A stretch of DNA of 64,000 bases, taken from contig NMRA01000120.1 of NCBI GenBank assembly GCA_002633005.1, positions 828,371-892,370 on the forward strand. Reading direction: 5' to 3'. The position numbers were made by a program, and so were the translations under genes. Source of the DNA: Phoronis australis (taxonomy: Eukaryota; Phoronida; Phoronidae). Of this stretch, positions 22,906 to 32,666 are shown piece after piece. The notes below the pieces were generated by a model, which had not been told where the DNA came from, made no database searches, and worked only from the letters and a program-made list of their open reading frames with translations. Numbering within the stretch: position 1 is the first letter of the stretch; every line of letters begins with the position of its first letter.

Positions 22906-23876
22906 TGCCGAAGACGAGTAAAAGCCGATTAAATCGGGAGAGGTGAAAGTCTCAAGATCATCGGTTAATAATTCTGGAAAAACTTGGTTTCGGTCAATAT
23001 AACCTGTACACCCCTTAACCGCCTTCATTATTTCAACATTCACGTGCAATGTCATATGAATTTGACGTTCTCGTGCTCAATGTTTGTTTATTACAAAGTG
23101 TTTAATCAGCCGAGTCGATTCCAACTAGGTCTCGGGCAGACTTGGTCACGGGCGGAGTCATCCTATTAAATGGGTCAAGGTGGTGCACTGTGGTCCACTT
23201 TAAATTATGTCAACAGTTCGTTGTTAGACACAGCTCGCGCTGGGAGACTATGAAACCCAAGTACGAAATAGATAGAGAAATCGAGTAGGTGGTTAACGCA
23301 CGTCCTGAGCATGAGATCAAAACAGTGAAATGTCAAATTACTCAAATTAAGGAATTTGGGTGGGGATTTTTCTCTTTTCGTGAACTCAAAACCACAGAGC
23401 TGTGAGGCTACTCATTACATTCGTTGTCAACGACCGTATGTATGCAGACATTCAACACCCTCAGGACCAAAACTACGTTTTCCGCGACATTTCTCTATCA
23501 TATGCACATGCGTCGTTGACGCAATATTATGGCGACTCGGTCAATAAAAGGACTGAGGGTACGCACGGAGCTGCTCTGTGACAGCCCCCTAACATTTGAG
23601 CTCGGATAAGTAGTAAGCAAATTTCCACGCGGTTGTGCGATTCCAAGGTAATTCTGCTCAATCTTTTTTTTCTCGCTACGGGGTATTCGTGATTTCATAA
23701 GCACCTAAGAGAACTCCATAAATATTTTGACCCCACTCTAGAAATTTCTTGGAATTCACAGAATTGTTGAAAAAATCGATGGAACTTAGCTCTGTTCGAT
23801 CTTACTGGTTACACTTATAAGTGATTATTCATTGCTTGGCAAGCATATCATTACAAACCTTCCTTACACTTGCTAC

Positions 23877-24111
23877 CTGTCTTGGGGCGGCTTTTCAAAT
23901 AAAAACCGAAGCCTTGGCTGAAACTGATGGGGGTGTGTTTTTTCTTAAAGTTCGTTAGTGCAGGTCCTAAAATGACTCGCTGTACATGATTTTTAGTCCA
24001 AGTACTCGGAATTTCAACGTCTTGATAAAAGTCGAGTTTAACTTTTGATCCAAAGCTGTCGCCGTGAACGAGAACATACTCACGTTGATCCACGTTGCAA
24101 AAAGTTCCCAT
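23877..24111 (-). CDS. Candidate gene B 5' exon, 5' boundary unclear
   Basis: An open stretch encodes VLVHGDSFGSKVKLDFYQ, RVILGPALTNFKKK and GFGFYLKSRPKTG, and ends in donor G|GTAGCA in phase 1 like the other exons. Upstream an in-frame TAA comes just before the ATG. The AG directly before it would give phase 2, while a later AG (TCATTTTAG, leaving about 90 bases) would give the phase 1 seen elsewhere. The composition looks like a beta-rich extracellular segment, but no family was recognised. Confidence 0.3.
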
Positions 24112-24746
24112 TCTTTACATTCATGTGCCCCGTTGGAGTAATGCAGTAAATTACGCCGTGATCTCCGTCATTCGATGTCTTTCATTTATAGACCACGTGC
24201 TGCATGGTATTATCACAAAAATTGCTATTCGTGTTCTTGAGTCACACGAGTCTTTTTTGGAGTGTTTTTGGATTTTTTCCTTTAACATATTATTTGCGAT
24301 CATGCGGCTAACATTCAATGTTCCACAAAAAATGATTTCCATAAACGGGGGTCTAAAAAGCACCGTAAAAATATGATGAGAAACCATTATGATAAAAACA
24401 ATCACAGTAAAAACAGTAGTCAAAAAGTAATGGAGAAAAAACAACAACAAACTTTCAGAGTAGTATGAAGTGAGCCTGTGAAAATAACTTAAAAAGAAAC
24501 ATTGACAGTCTCAAAATAGTAGAGAAGTCATTTTTCTTCGCTTTTCAAGTCTTCACAAGACATAATTATCATCAATGTTACCACCACTGCCGACTGTTAC
24601 AATTTTTCACATCTGTTGTGGTAGTTCAAGAGATCGTGGGTCAAACAAACGAATTTATTATATCACGCTTCTCTTGAAAAGAAATTTGTCTGTGGCACAG
24701 AACGCAAAAATCCAAGAAAAAATGAAAGAGTTTTTATCGAAATTAC

Positions 24747-24839
24747 CTTTCCGCGCGACACCAGTGGTTGTTTCTAGTTTCAAGGGCTCCTTGATCCTGG
24801 TGGCCAGAGTACGCCTGCCTGTTCTCAACCACACGCTTT
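24747..24839 (-). CDS. Candidate small gene B 5' exon
   Basis: The exon would have 93 bases, phase 1-1, with acceptor TTACTTACAAG and donor AAAG|GTAATT. It encodes SVWLRTGRRTLATRIKEP and LETTTGVARK. The exact splice phases match the rest of the gene, which is the main support. The residues show no known motif. If real it would be among the first extracellular exons; the signal peptide exon was not found. Confidence 0.3.
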
Positions 24840-26574
24840 CTTGTAAGTAAACAATGAAAAACTTCTTCTGTCGCTTCATTACCATGCTCGCTAAAGGGAA
24901 ATTGCCACAGCAATCTTCGAAACTGGCATTGGACCCGCGAATTTGATCATTAATGGCTGCAATTGATTGAACTCGCTGGATTTGCCAGGTCAAGCAGCGA
25001 AGCCGTCTGATTTGGCTGTAAATCGGAGTTGTCCTCCAAAACCTATCAGATGCCTTAGCCAGTGTAACCGGTAAAGTCAATCAAGCTAAAAATATTACCA
25101 TCACAGAACAATGTTTTATCAGCGAGCTAGGGGCTAATTGTCACCTTGTGGATAACAAACTTCCGTAGTTTCTACTTGTCGGTAACTGAAATTGAACTGT
25201 ATCACAGTAATGAATATTATGAAAACCGTTTTATGAGAGTACAACGCCTAATTTAATTTTCGTTTTTAGACAGCTAAAAAGGCCGAAATACAGCTTTAAT
25301 ATTTTAATGTGATTCTTGGAGTTTTAGTGCATTTTTGAAATAATTCTCCCAAGAGTCTCCCGTTATTTCATGTCTACTAGTATCTTCAAGTGTCTCCATA
25401 ACCTGCAGTCGCAAGGCTATGTTTTAGCTTAAATGTGCAACTAGATGCCGCTTCAACCTATGAACGAAGTTGAACGGCATGTGCAGATTGTCCCATGAAA
25501 TATTTCAACCGCGTGAATTTGTGCGATGCGACATCATTGGGCACGTGTACGTTTGTCTCGTTCTCTTACTCAGCTTCCAGTAAAGTAGGGTGGGGTACGA
25601 ACGTGTACGTGAGCGCTTTGCTTTTCAGTGGAGAAACATTATTGTGCTTGTGTATAAGGTGTTGAAACGTTCAATAAAATCTTTGGTTCCACAAGAAGAA
25701 TTCGAAACGTTTTTAGCTTGAAACGTTCTAACTGAAGCAACTAGTTCTAAGCTTTTAAACATCTTAAAACACTCTCCCTGCCTATCTCCCTTCCTCCGAC
25801 CTGGCGTTTTTGCGTTGTTTTCGCGTTTATGGAGTGCACGCTGAGTCAACCAGCTTCATTGTACGCAGGAAATCATCATCAAGAACCAATAGCGATATTA
25901 ATTATATCCACATAGCCCTATGAATCCGTGTGCGGTAACTGCGTGTAATGTTATTTCGTGTGAAAACACAGGACAATATCAAAAACCGCGGCCTGTGAAG
26001 TGCAAAGGCTTTGACTAAATTAAGTTACGTCAGCTGTATGAGATGGGCGAGGAAGGCAATCACTTTTCAAATACCAAGAATTTAGTGCCACACTTGGGTC
26101 GATAAAGCTTGCATTTTATGAAACAGAAACAGCGAATAGCATCTCATAATTCAACATTTCTACTTCAAAAATCAATCACCGTCAGTTTTGCTAGGGCACA
26201 CTAGTTAACTACCGGTTGAAAATACTCAAGAAACACTTTGCCTTCACTCGTGTAATTTGGTGTGGTTTTGCGTCATCTTGAGTTTTGCGAGCTTTTTGCG
26301 TGTTCCATAAACCAAATTATTTTACGAGTGCTTTCTGCTTCCTGCATTAACTGTATAGCTCAAAGCTTTACGAAAATAGACCGCATTACCCTGTAATGGT
26401 TACTACTTCGCATACTCTCTTGTTTACAAGTTCAACGGTAAGAGCCGTACGACAAAAGCACTTTAAAGCATCCATTTCATATATTTGGGGAAGCTTTACT
26501 GGGCGTCAGGGGTAAAGGTTTGGCACTCGAAAGGCAATGCGCAAAAGCGTTACGAATTTACTCAGTGAACATGG
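24840..26574. other. Interval between gene B and the gene A stop codon
   Basis: This should hold the 3' UTR of gene A (minus strand, just below 26,575) and the promoter and first exon of gene B. No clear minus-strand AATAAA, TATA box or signal peptide was recognised. Small open frames on both strands look fortuitous. Confidence 0.4.
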
Positions 26575-27206
26575 TCAGAAGTCATTCAATTCGATTCTGT
26601 AAGGAAGTGTAACTCTAGATCCCCTTCTTTCATTCTCTTGGAGAATTTGTGTATTCTGCTCTTCCACAGTTGGCTTCTTCAGCGTTTCCACCCGACCACC
26701 AAACAAATCGTATGTGTCCTCATCTAGCTCGTTGACGTTGTACAGCAGTTTGCCTTTGTCTAACTGTCTTGAGTAAGGGCCAATTTTGCCGACATCTATC
26801 GACGCACGTCTCTTGAAGTCTGGCTCCTCATCCGATGCTCCTAATTGCAAGACGTCTGAAGAGTCGGCTCGTTCGTGGCTACTTCCGGTTGCCTCGCTCT
26901 CTGAATGATCGCCATTGCTGTCACTTCTTGAGTAATCCTCGTCAGTGAGCGTGGAAGAAATCACTTCGTTTTCTTCAGACGTTTCACTGTGGAAGGTAAC
27001 GTCAGAGCCATCTGCCTCTACCATAAGACGTCGATTTCGTCTTCTGTGCCAACAGTATAGCAAAAGCAGCAGTGTCAGGACGAGGCATATGATTACAATT
27101 ATCGTTATTATCCACTCGATACTTAGTACTTCCCCAACAACTTTGCTTTGATCAAGGCCTTCGGGATTTCCTGTGCCGTTTTTCATTCCGAGGCTGTTAT
27201 TGGAGG
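26575..27206 (-). CDS. Gene A terminal exon: stalk, transmembrane helix and cytoplasmic tail
   Basis: The exon opens after acceptor ATTCCTAG in phase 1 and runs 209 codons to a TGA at 26,577-26,575. Residues 1-30 form a short stalk with sequons NNS and NGT. Residues 31-52 (WIITIIVIICLVLTLLLLLY) are one membrane helix, followed by HRRRNRR, the positive stop-transfer signal expected on the cytosolic side. The tail of about 150 residues is acidic and serine-rich, with two RRxS sites (KRRAS, ERRGS) that fit the protein kinase A consensus, several tyrosines and a YDLF motif of the YxxPhi sorting type. No kinase, phosphatase, TIR, death or ITAM-type domain was seen. The whole tail sits in one exon. 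The first residues match the phase of every sushi exon upstream. Confidence 0.93.
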
Positions 27207-27911
27207 CTAGGAATAACACCAGACATAAATGTGAAAAAATATGACAGCTGGAATATCGCTCTCATAAGAATTAGCAATGTTTGGCAGAAATTTAATGACC
27301 ACTCCTGTTTAGAACTTTAAAATTATCAATTGGCTCTCAGATATAAAAAGCGAAGTAACGAATACTTTAAAGTGGTGATCAATTGACTTCGTAACCGATA
27401 GCGATTATTGATGCGTGGGCATGATAACAGACTTTTGGGATACAAATCTTATTCAGATTCCAGAAGGTGTGACACAGGCGATCGTCTGGTAAGCTAGCCG
27501 TTGTGGCTAGGTTTTGACTATTTACTCATATCTATGCTTAACTAAACATTTGACTGTTTGAAGTAGTTCTAAAATGAAGTATTTTGTGTATATCTTAGGT
27601 CTTTGTCTGCTGCCTGTGCTGCTCGGGATGTCCACTAACAAACAATCTATTGTGCAAATGACATCTCTTGAGATCTATAAAAATGCGTGGGTTCCGGTAT
27701 AAAGCACATGACAGAACACGGTAACACTTGTTCTGAGAAAGGTTATATAGCAATTTTTCTGTCATCCGTACACTTTGCTTCAAATTCCAAGAAAAAATGA
27801 ATTCGACATCTAATTAAGCTTGCTCGGAGACTAGACGATGGACATTATAATTCATCCAGATGAAAAGCTAGATAGGAAAAAATATCAAACACAACTTTTT
27901 TTACAATCTGT

Positions 27912-27965
27912 AACATGGGCGGCGTACCATAAGAGGCTGGGGGGATATACCACCCCCACACATTT
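27912..27965 (-). repeat. C-rich dispersed repeat, reversed copy
   Basis: CATGGGCGGCGTACCATAAG, then GGCTGGGGGGATATACC: the reverse complement of the family at 3318-3440 and 14,370-14,425. Confidence 0.6.
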
Positions 27966-28351
27966 AATTCAGTGCTGAGCCGACCATGTGTCAAGCAGTT
28001 TTCACGACGTTGCCGAGCAATTTCCTCTTTTGCTGCGTGGGTAGACATATCCTCCAGCAGATTTTCATGGCCTCCTAATATAATTTTGTTGGCGCTGTAT
28101 GCTGCCTTTAAAGCCAATGGAACTTGCGAAAGTGCAGAACTATTGCATATAGTTGCCTCTTTAACCATTGTTGTGTATGTGAATATTGAATATTGTATAC
28201 ATTTTCCAATAGTAATTTGTCTTATAAGATGTGTCATTTCTCGCAAATAACATGGGCGAAAATCAATGATTAGTGAGTGAATAATGTTTTGCTTTAGCGT
28301 GATCACCATGCGTTCCATCTATTGGTTAGTCTGGTCTCTGACTTCAGCATT

Positions 28352-28525
28352 TTCAGTGTCGCAACGGTAAGTCAGACATGTTCAGTGTCGCAACGGTAAG
28401 TCAGACATGTTCAGTGTCGCAACGGTAAGTCAGACATGTTCAGTGTCGCAACGGTAAGTCATACATGTTCAGTGTCGCAACCGTAAGTCAGACATGTTTA
28501 GTGTCGCAACCGTAAGTCAGACATG
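28352..28525. repeat. 29-base minisatellite, six copies
   Basis: Exactly six head-to-tail copies of a 29-base unit with only a few single-base changes; the last two share a G-to-C change. Each unit contains GTCGCAAC[G/C]GTAAGTCA, that is a GTAAGT word on the plus strand. No unique spacers lie between the copies, so this is not a CRISPR array. Confidence 0.97.
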
Positions 28526-28554
28526 TAGCCATGATTTCCGCGCATAAGATAAAC

Positions 28555-29505
28555 AAGTATGGTAACAGTGGGTCTGCCTGGCGACACCCGAGTCCAATTT
28601 TGAAATAATCTGTTAAACCATGTTCAATTGCATATCAATGTGCACCAGTGTTCAATAAACGAGCCCAATCAATGAATTGGTTACCAAAATTGAAGAAAGG
28701 TAGACGGTACGGAATCGAACGCTTTTTCAAAATCGACGAGTACTAGAAGAGATGGAATATTGTTCTCGTGTTTTCACCAATAAAATGGCCACTCTTAAAT
28801 GTTTTCTGATTTTTATGAATTATTTTATCTAAAACAGACTTGATACGTTTTGCGATACCACCTGAAAGAATTTTATACGACTATTTAACAGATGGGTCTG
28901 CAATTACTCATTACTTCCCTGGATTATTTCCTTTAGGAATAATTGATATTGCGCCTTGATGTTGACTTGCAGACAATTTTTTGCTTCGAAAGTTATTGTT
29001 AAAAGAACACATTAAAAAAACAGAAATATCGTGTCAAAAAAATTCAGCAGTGAAGCCATAGGGGACAGGCGTTTTATCATGTTTCATATTCTTCACAACA
29101 GACAATGCTTCAGCCAGTAAAATTTCGCCCTCAAGTTTTGAACACGCTTCTTCACTTAAAGTAGAAATATTTTGGAGGTTTATTAATGTCGGTAAATAAA
29201 TATCCCTCAATAACTTATCATTACTTGAATATAATATTTTATAAAAATTATTTCAGCCAAAAGTTTTGCCTGGTCTTTAATAGTCCGTTGATTTGAAACA
29301 ATTAATTTTGAAATATTGTTATTCAAATAATTACGTTTTTCCAGGTTTGCGAAATATTTCGTTGGATTTTCACGATGTTAAAGACATCTTTCACGGGTTC
29401 TGACTACATAGCCTTTCATAAATTCACCTCGAATAGTCTCCAATTCCGCTGACAATTCTAAAATCTCATGAAAAACACTTCCCGTTTTCTCGTCATGGCG
29501 ACAGC
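28555..29505 (-). mobile_element. Degenerate LINE reverse transcriptase fragment
   Basis: Minus-strand frames, interrupted by stops and shifts, show in the correct order the landmarks of a non-LTR retrotransposon: ENPTKYFANLEKRNYLNN (about 29,350), NMKHDKTPVPYGFTAEFF (about 29,070), HQGAISIIPKGNNPGK (28,950), GHFIGENTRTIFH, VDFEKAFDS-like coding with a frameshift (28,720), and the CRQADPLLPY box (28,560-28,590). The catalytic YxDD region is not present. It is a dead insertion in the gene A intron, in the same orientation as the gene. Confidence 0.85.
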
Positions 29506-29618
29506 AAATTTGGCAGTGACGTGCTTTTAAACTGACAAGCGTTATTGTAGGCATTAAGTGCGCATTAACTTAGTATAAAACGGCAGGTTTGAACGTATAA
29601 TAATATATAAGTGTTTAC

Positions 29619-29852
29619 CGTTGTCAGTGCATGGACTCAGTGCAGGTTCCCATGAGCTGTAACTTCTAGCACTAGGATTAGAACATGTGAAGGCCTTTGA
29701 TGACGTTCCATCAGCGAAGACTTTACTATCGATGCACTCAAGTGTTACTGGCTGGCCTTTGTTTACACTCGTCGGCTGATTTCCACTCACAATCCCCTTA
29801 GTTTTCAACTTCGCGTTTAATTTTGCTAAAGCAAGTTCGCACGAAGGCACGC
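29619..29852 (-). CDS. Gene A sushi exon, class delta (last of the array)
   Basis: The exon has 234 bases, phase 1-1, and four cysteines: VPSCELALAKLNAKLK, QPVTLECID, KAFTCSNPS and W.PALSPC. The loop SNPSARSYSSW between the third cysteine and the tryptophan is the delta form. It is the sushi exon closest to the transmembrane exon; its donor G|GTAAAC fits the acceptor at 27,206 in frame. Confidence 0.88.
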
Positions 29853-30186
29853 CTAAACAAAAGATTATCATCACTACGTGACTATGAAACGTATTTTCCA
29901 TCCTTTTAAGCGGGTTCGGCACACTTTGTCAATAAGTCGCGAAGCAGTGGTCGTTATTATGACGTTGGTTCATTAATAATACAATTGAATGTCGCTTTTT
30001 CACCCAAATGACATATTATTCAACATGTTGATTTCCAGTTGTGTTTTATTAGTTTGACGTTAAATTATGCCAAATTTCACAATGGCGTCATGTTAAACAT
30101 GAGAATAGGCAAACTGAATGTGGACAGTAAGTGTGATTTAATTAGTGGTAAAATGGCGCATTTCAACTGATTAAAAAAATTGTCAC
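29853..30186. other. Intron of the delta block
   Basis: This spacer is similar to those upstream (30,993-31,335 and 31,570-31,891), including GGCACA.TTTG.CAATAAG, TGTTGATTTCCAGTT and ATGGCGTCATGTTAAACATG words. Exon and intron were evidently duplicated together. Confidence 0.7.
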
Positions 30187-30420
30187 CGTTGTCATTGCAT
30201 GAACTCAGTGCAGGGTCCCATGAGCTGTGACTTTTAGCACTAGGATTAGAGCATGTAAAGGCCTTAGATGAAGTTCCATCAGCGAAGACTTTATTATCGA
30301 TGCATTCAAGTGTTACTGATTGGCCCTTGCTGACAGCCGTCGGCTGATTTCCCCTCACAACCGCCTTGGTTTTCAACTTCGCGTTTAATTTCGCATAGGG
30401 TAGTTCGCATGAAGACACAC
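30187..30420 (-). CDS. Gene A sushi exon, class delta
   Basis: The exon has 234 bases, phase 1-1, acceptor TTATTCAG and donor G|GTGACA. Cysteines lie in SSCELPYAKLN, SVTLECIDNK, FTCSNPSAKSHSSW and LSSCNDNG. It differs from its neighbours mainly by RGNQPTAV and by AKSH in the loop. Confidence 0.88.
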
Positions 30421-30758
30421 CTGAATAAAATGTTTATTACCATCATCGCTTCGATTCTGTATTCGTCATCCTTTAAGGGGGTTTAGCCAGTTTCCCAATA
30501 ACCCAAGAAGCAACATTGACTAATTCAGAAAACAGTTTAATGATCAAAAAACGTACTCGATTTGAAGCTTGCGTTGATTTTGATTTCCACTTTTTGTTAA
30601 TGTACTTGAGTTTCTGCTATTATGACGTTAAATAATAGCGCGCGACATCAAAATTTACAATGATACCCTTTTTAGAATGTCAAGCATTATTGTCAACATT
30701 AGGTGCGCATTAATTCGCCGTAAAACGGCAGGTTTGGACATGTTTAAGAAGTGTTTAC

Positions 30759-30992
30759 CGTTGTCAGTGCACGAACTCAGTGCAGGGTCCCATGAGCTGT
30801 AACTTCTAGCACTAGGATTAGAGCATGTGAACGCCTTTGATGACGTTCCATCAGTGAAGACTTTATTATCGATGCATTCAAGTGTTACTGACTTGCCCTT
30901 GCTGACAGTCGTCGGCTCATTTCCACTCACAACCGCCTTGGTTTTCAACTTCGCGTCTAATTTTGCTAAAGCAAGTTCGCACGAAGGCACAC
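30759..30992 (-). CDS. Gene A sushi exon, class delta
   Basis: The exon has 234 bases, phase 1-1, acceptor ATTTAG and donor G|GTAAAC. It reads VPSCELALAKLDAKLK, SVTLECIDNKVFTDG, FTCSNPSARSYSSW, LSSCTDNG. It is very close to 29,619-29,852, and the flanking introns also match. Confidence 0.88.
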
Positions 30993-31335
30993 CTAAATAA
31001 AAAGATTACTATCACTATATGACTATGAAACGTATTTGCCATCCTTTTAAGCGGGTTCGGCACAGTTTGCCAATAAGTGCATGAAGCAGTGGTAGTTATT
31101 ACGACGTTGGTTAATAAATAAAACAATTGAATGTTGCTTTTTCACTCAAATGACATATAATTCAACATGTTGATTTCCAGTTCTGTCTTTTTTGTCATTG
31201 TTTGGCGTTAAAATACACCAAAAATTCACAATGGCGTCATGTTAAACATGAGAATAGGCAAACTGGGTGTAAACGGTAAGTGTGGCTTAGTTATTGGTAA
31301 AACGGCGCATTTCAACTTATTAAAAAAATTGTCAC

Positions 31336-31569
31336 CGTTGTCAGTGCACGAACTCAGTGCAGGTTCCCATGAGTTGTAACTTCTAGCACTAGGATTAGAG
31401 CATGTGAAGACCTTCGATGACGTTCCATCAGCGAAGACGTTGCTATCGATGCACTCGAGTGTTACTGAGTGGTCCTTGTTGACAGTCGTCGGCTCATTTC
31501 CACTCACAACCGCCTTGGTTTTCAATTTTGCGTTTAATTTTGCTAAGACAAGTTCGCACGAAGGCACAC
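31336..31569 (-). CDS. Gene A sushi exon, class delta
   Basis: The exon has 234 bases, phase 1-1, acceptor ATTTAG and donor G|GTGACA. It reads VPSCELVLAKLNAKLK, HSVTLECIDSNVFADG, VFTCSNPSARSYNSW, LSSCTDNG. Confidence 0.88.
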
Positions 31570-31891
31570 CTAAATAAAAAAATATTATCACTATACGACT
31601 ATGAAACGTATTTCCCATCCTTTTAAGCGGGTTTGGCACAGTTTGTCAACAAGTCGTGAAGCAGTGGTCGTTATTACTACGTTGATTCATTAATTAAACA
31701 TTTGAATGATTCATTCAAAGCACATATTACTCAACACGTTGATTTCCAGTTGGGTTTTATTAGATTGGCGTTAAATTATACCAAACTTCACACTGGCGTT
31801 AAGCATGACAATGGGCACACTGAGTGCAGACAGAAAGTGTGGCTTAATTAGTGGTAAAATGGCGCATTTCAACTGATTAAAAAATTGTCAC

Positions 31892-32125
31892 CGTTGTCAT
31901 TGCATGAACTCAGTGCAGGGTCCCATGAACTGTAACTTCTAGCACTAGGATTAGAGCATGTGAAGGCCTTCGATGACGTTCCATCAGCGAAGACTTTATT
32001 ATCGATGCATTCAAGTGTTACTGACTGGCCCTTGCTGACAGTCGTCGGATGATTTCCAATCACAACCGCCTTGGTTTTCAACTTCGCGTTTAATTTTGCC
32101 AAGGGAAGTTCGCATGAAGGCAAAC
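31892..32125 (-). CDS. Gene A sushi exon, class delta
   Basis: The exon has 234 bases, phase 1-1, acceptor TATTCAG and donor G|GTGACA. It reads LPSCELPLAKLNAKLK, VIGNHPTTVSKG, SVTLECIDNK, FTCSNPSARSYSSW, LSSCNDNG. Confidence 0.88.
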
Positions 32126-32438
32126 CTGAATAAAATGTTTATTACTATCATCACTTTGATTCTGTATTTGTCATCCTTTAAGGGAGTTTGGCCCAATTTG
32201 CCAATAAGCAGAGAAGCCGTTGGTTTGCAACATTGAATAATTCACAAAACAAATTACATATTTAATTTGAAATATGGGTTGATTTTGATTTACATTTTTT
32301 TGTTATTGTACTTTCGTTTTTTGAATGATAGCATTGACGTCATGTTGAACAAGAGAACAGGCAAACGTCATTTAGACCTTAGGTGTGACTTGATTCGTAG
32401 TTAAACGTCATACGTGAAGATGTTTAAAATGTTGCTAC

Positions 32439-32666
32439 TTTTGTCAGTGCACGGACCGAGTATAGGACTCCATGAGGTTGAAAAACTAGAACTATGAGTA
32501 GAACTAGAACATGTGAAGACCATTGATGTCTTTGCATTTCCGAAGTCTTTAATGCCAAAGCACTGAAGTGTGATAGACTGATCCCTTCTGACAGCCATCA
32601 GCTTATTTCCACTCACGACCGCCATAGTTTGCAACATTGTCGAGTCAAGTTCGCACGATGACACAA
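32439..32666 (-). CDS. Gene A sushi exon, divergent alpha class
   Basis: The exon has 228 bases, phase 1-1, acceptor CATTCAG and donor A|GTAGCA. It reads VSSCELDSTMLQTMAV, SITLQCFGIKDFGNAK, VFTCSSSTHSSSFSTSW, LGPCTDK. It is shorter in the first loop and more diverged than other alpha exons, but all four cysteines, the tryptophan and both splice sites are kept, so it is probably functional. Confidence 0.8.

Larger units (their letters stand above)
20781..23876. other. Intron or intergenic stretch with LINE relic
   Basis: It contains a CA microsatellite (21,203-21,296) and a plus-strand LINE 3' relic (22,030-22,905). No gene B exon was recognised. Confidence 0.45.
931..24839 (-). other. Gene B locus: Ig-like plus sushi-domain surface protein, 3' part missing
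   Basis: This entry summarises the gene whose exons are listed separately. Reading down the minus strand, the well-supported exons are 17083-16984, 15900-15689, 13842-13648, 12793-12638, 11526-11412, 8214-8024, 6935-6801, 3623-3450, 1664-1446 and 1242-931. All have AG acceptors and GT donors, and the split codons join in frame from one to the next. Three less certain exons lie upstream (24.8, 23.9 and 20.7 kb). The product would be an extracellular protein with an I-set Ig domain, a second Ig-like domain, a cysteine-free beta-rich domain, another Ig domain and sushi-like domains. No signal peptide exon, transmembrane exon or stop was found, so both ends are open. Gene A to the right is a paralog with the same exon lengths. 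The function is unknown; adhesion or recognition is an inference from the domains. Confidence 0.8.
27207..29618. other. Gene A intron between sushi array and transmembrane exon
   Basis: It carries a reversed C-rich repeat (27,912-27,965), a 29-base minisatellite (28,352-28,525) and a minus-strand LINE relic (28,555-29,505). No exon was recognised. Confidence 0.55.

Noticed and set aside
28352-28525. CRISPR-like direct repeats
   Set aside because: The 29-base units abut each other without unique spacers, and the surrounding genome is animal. It is a minisatellite.
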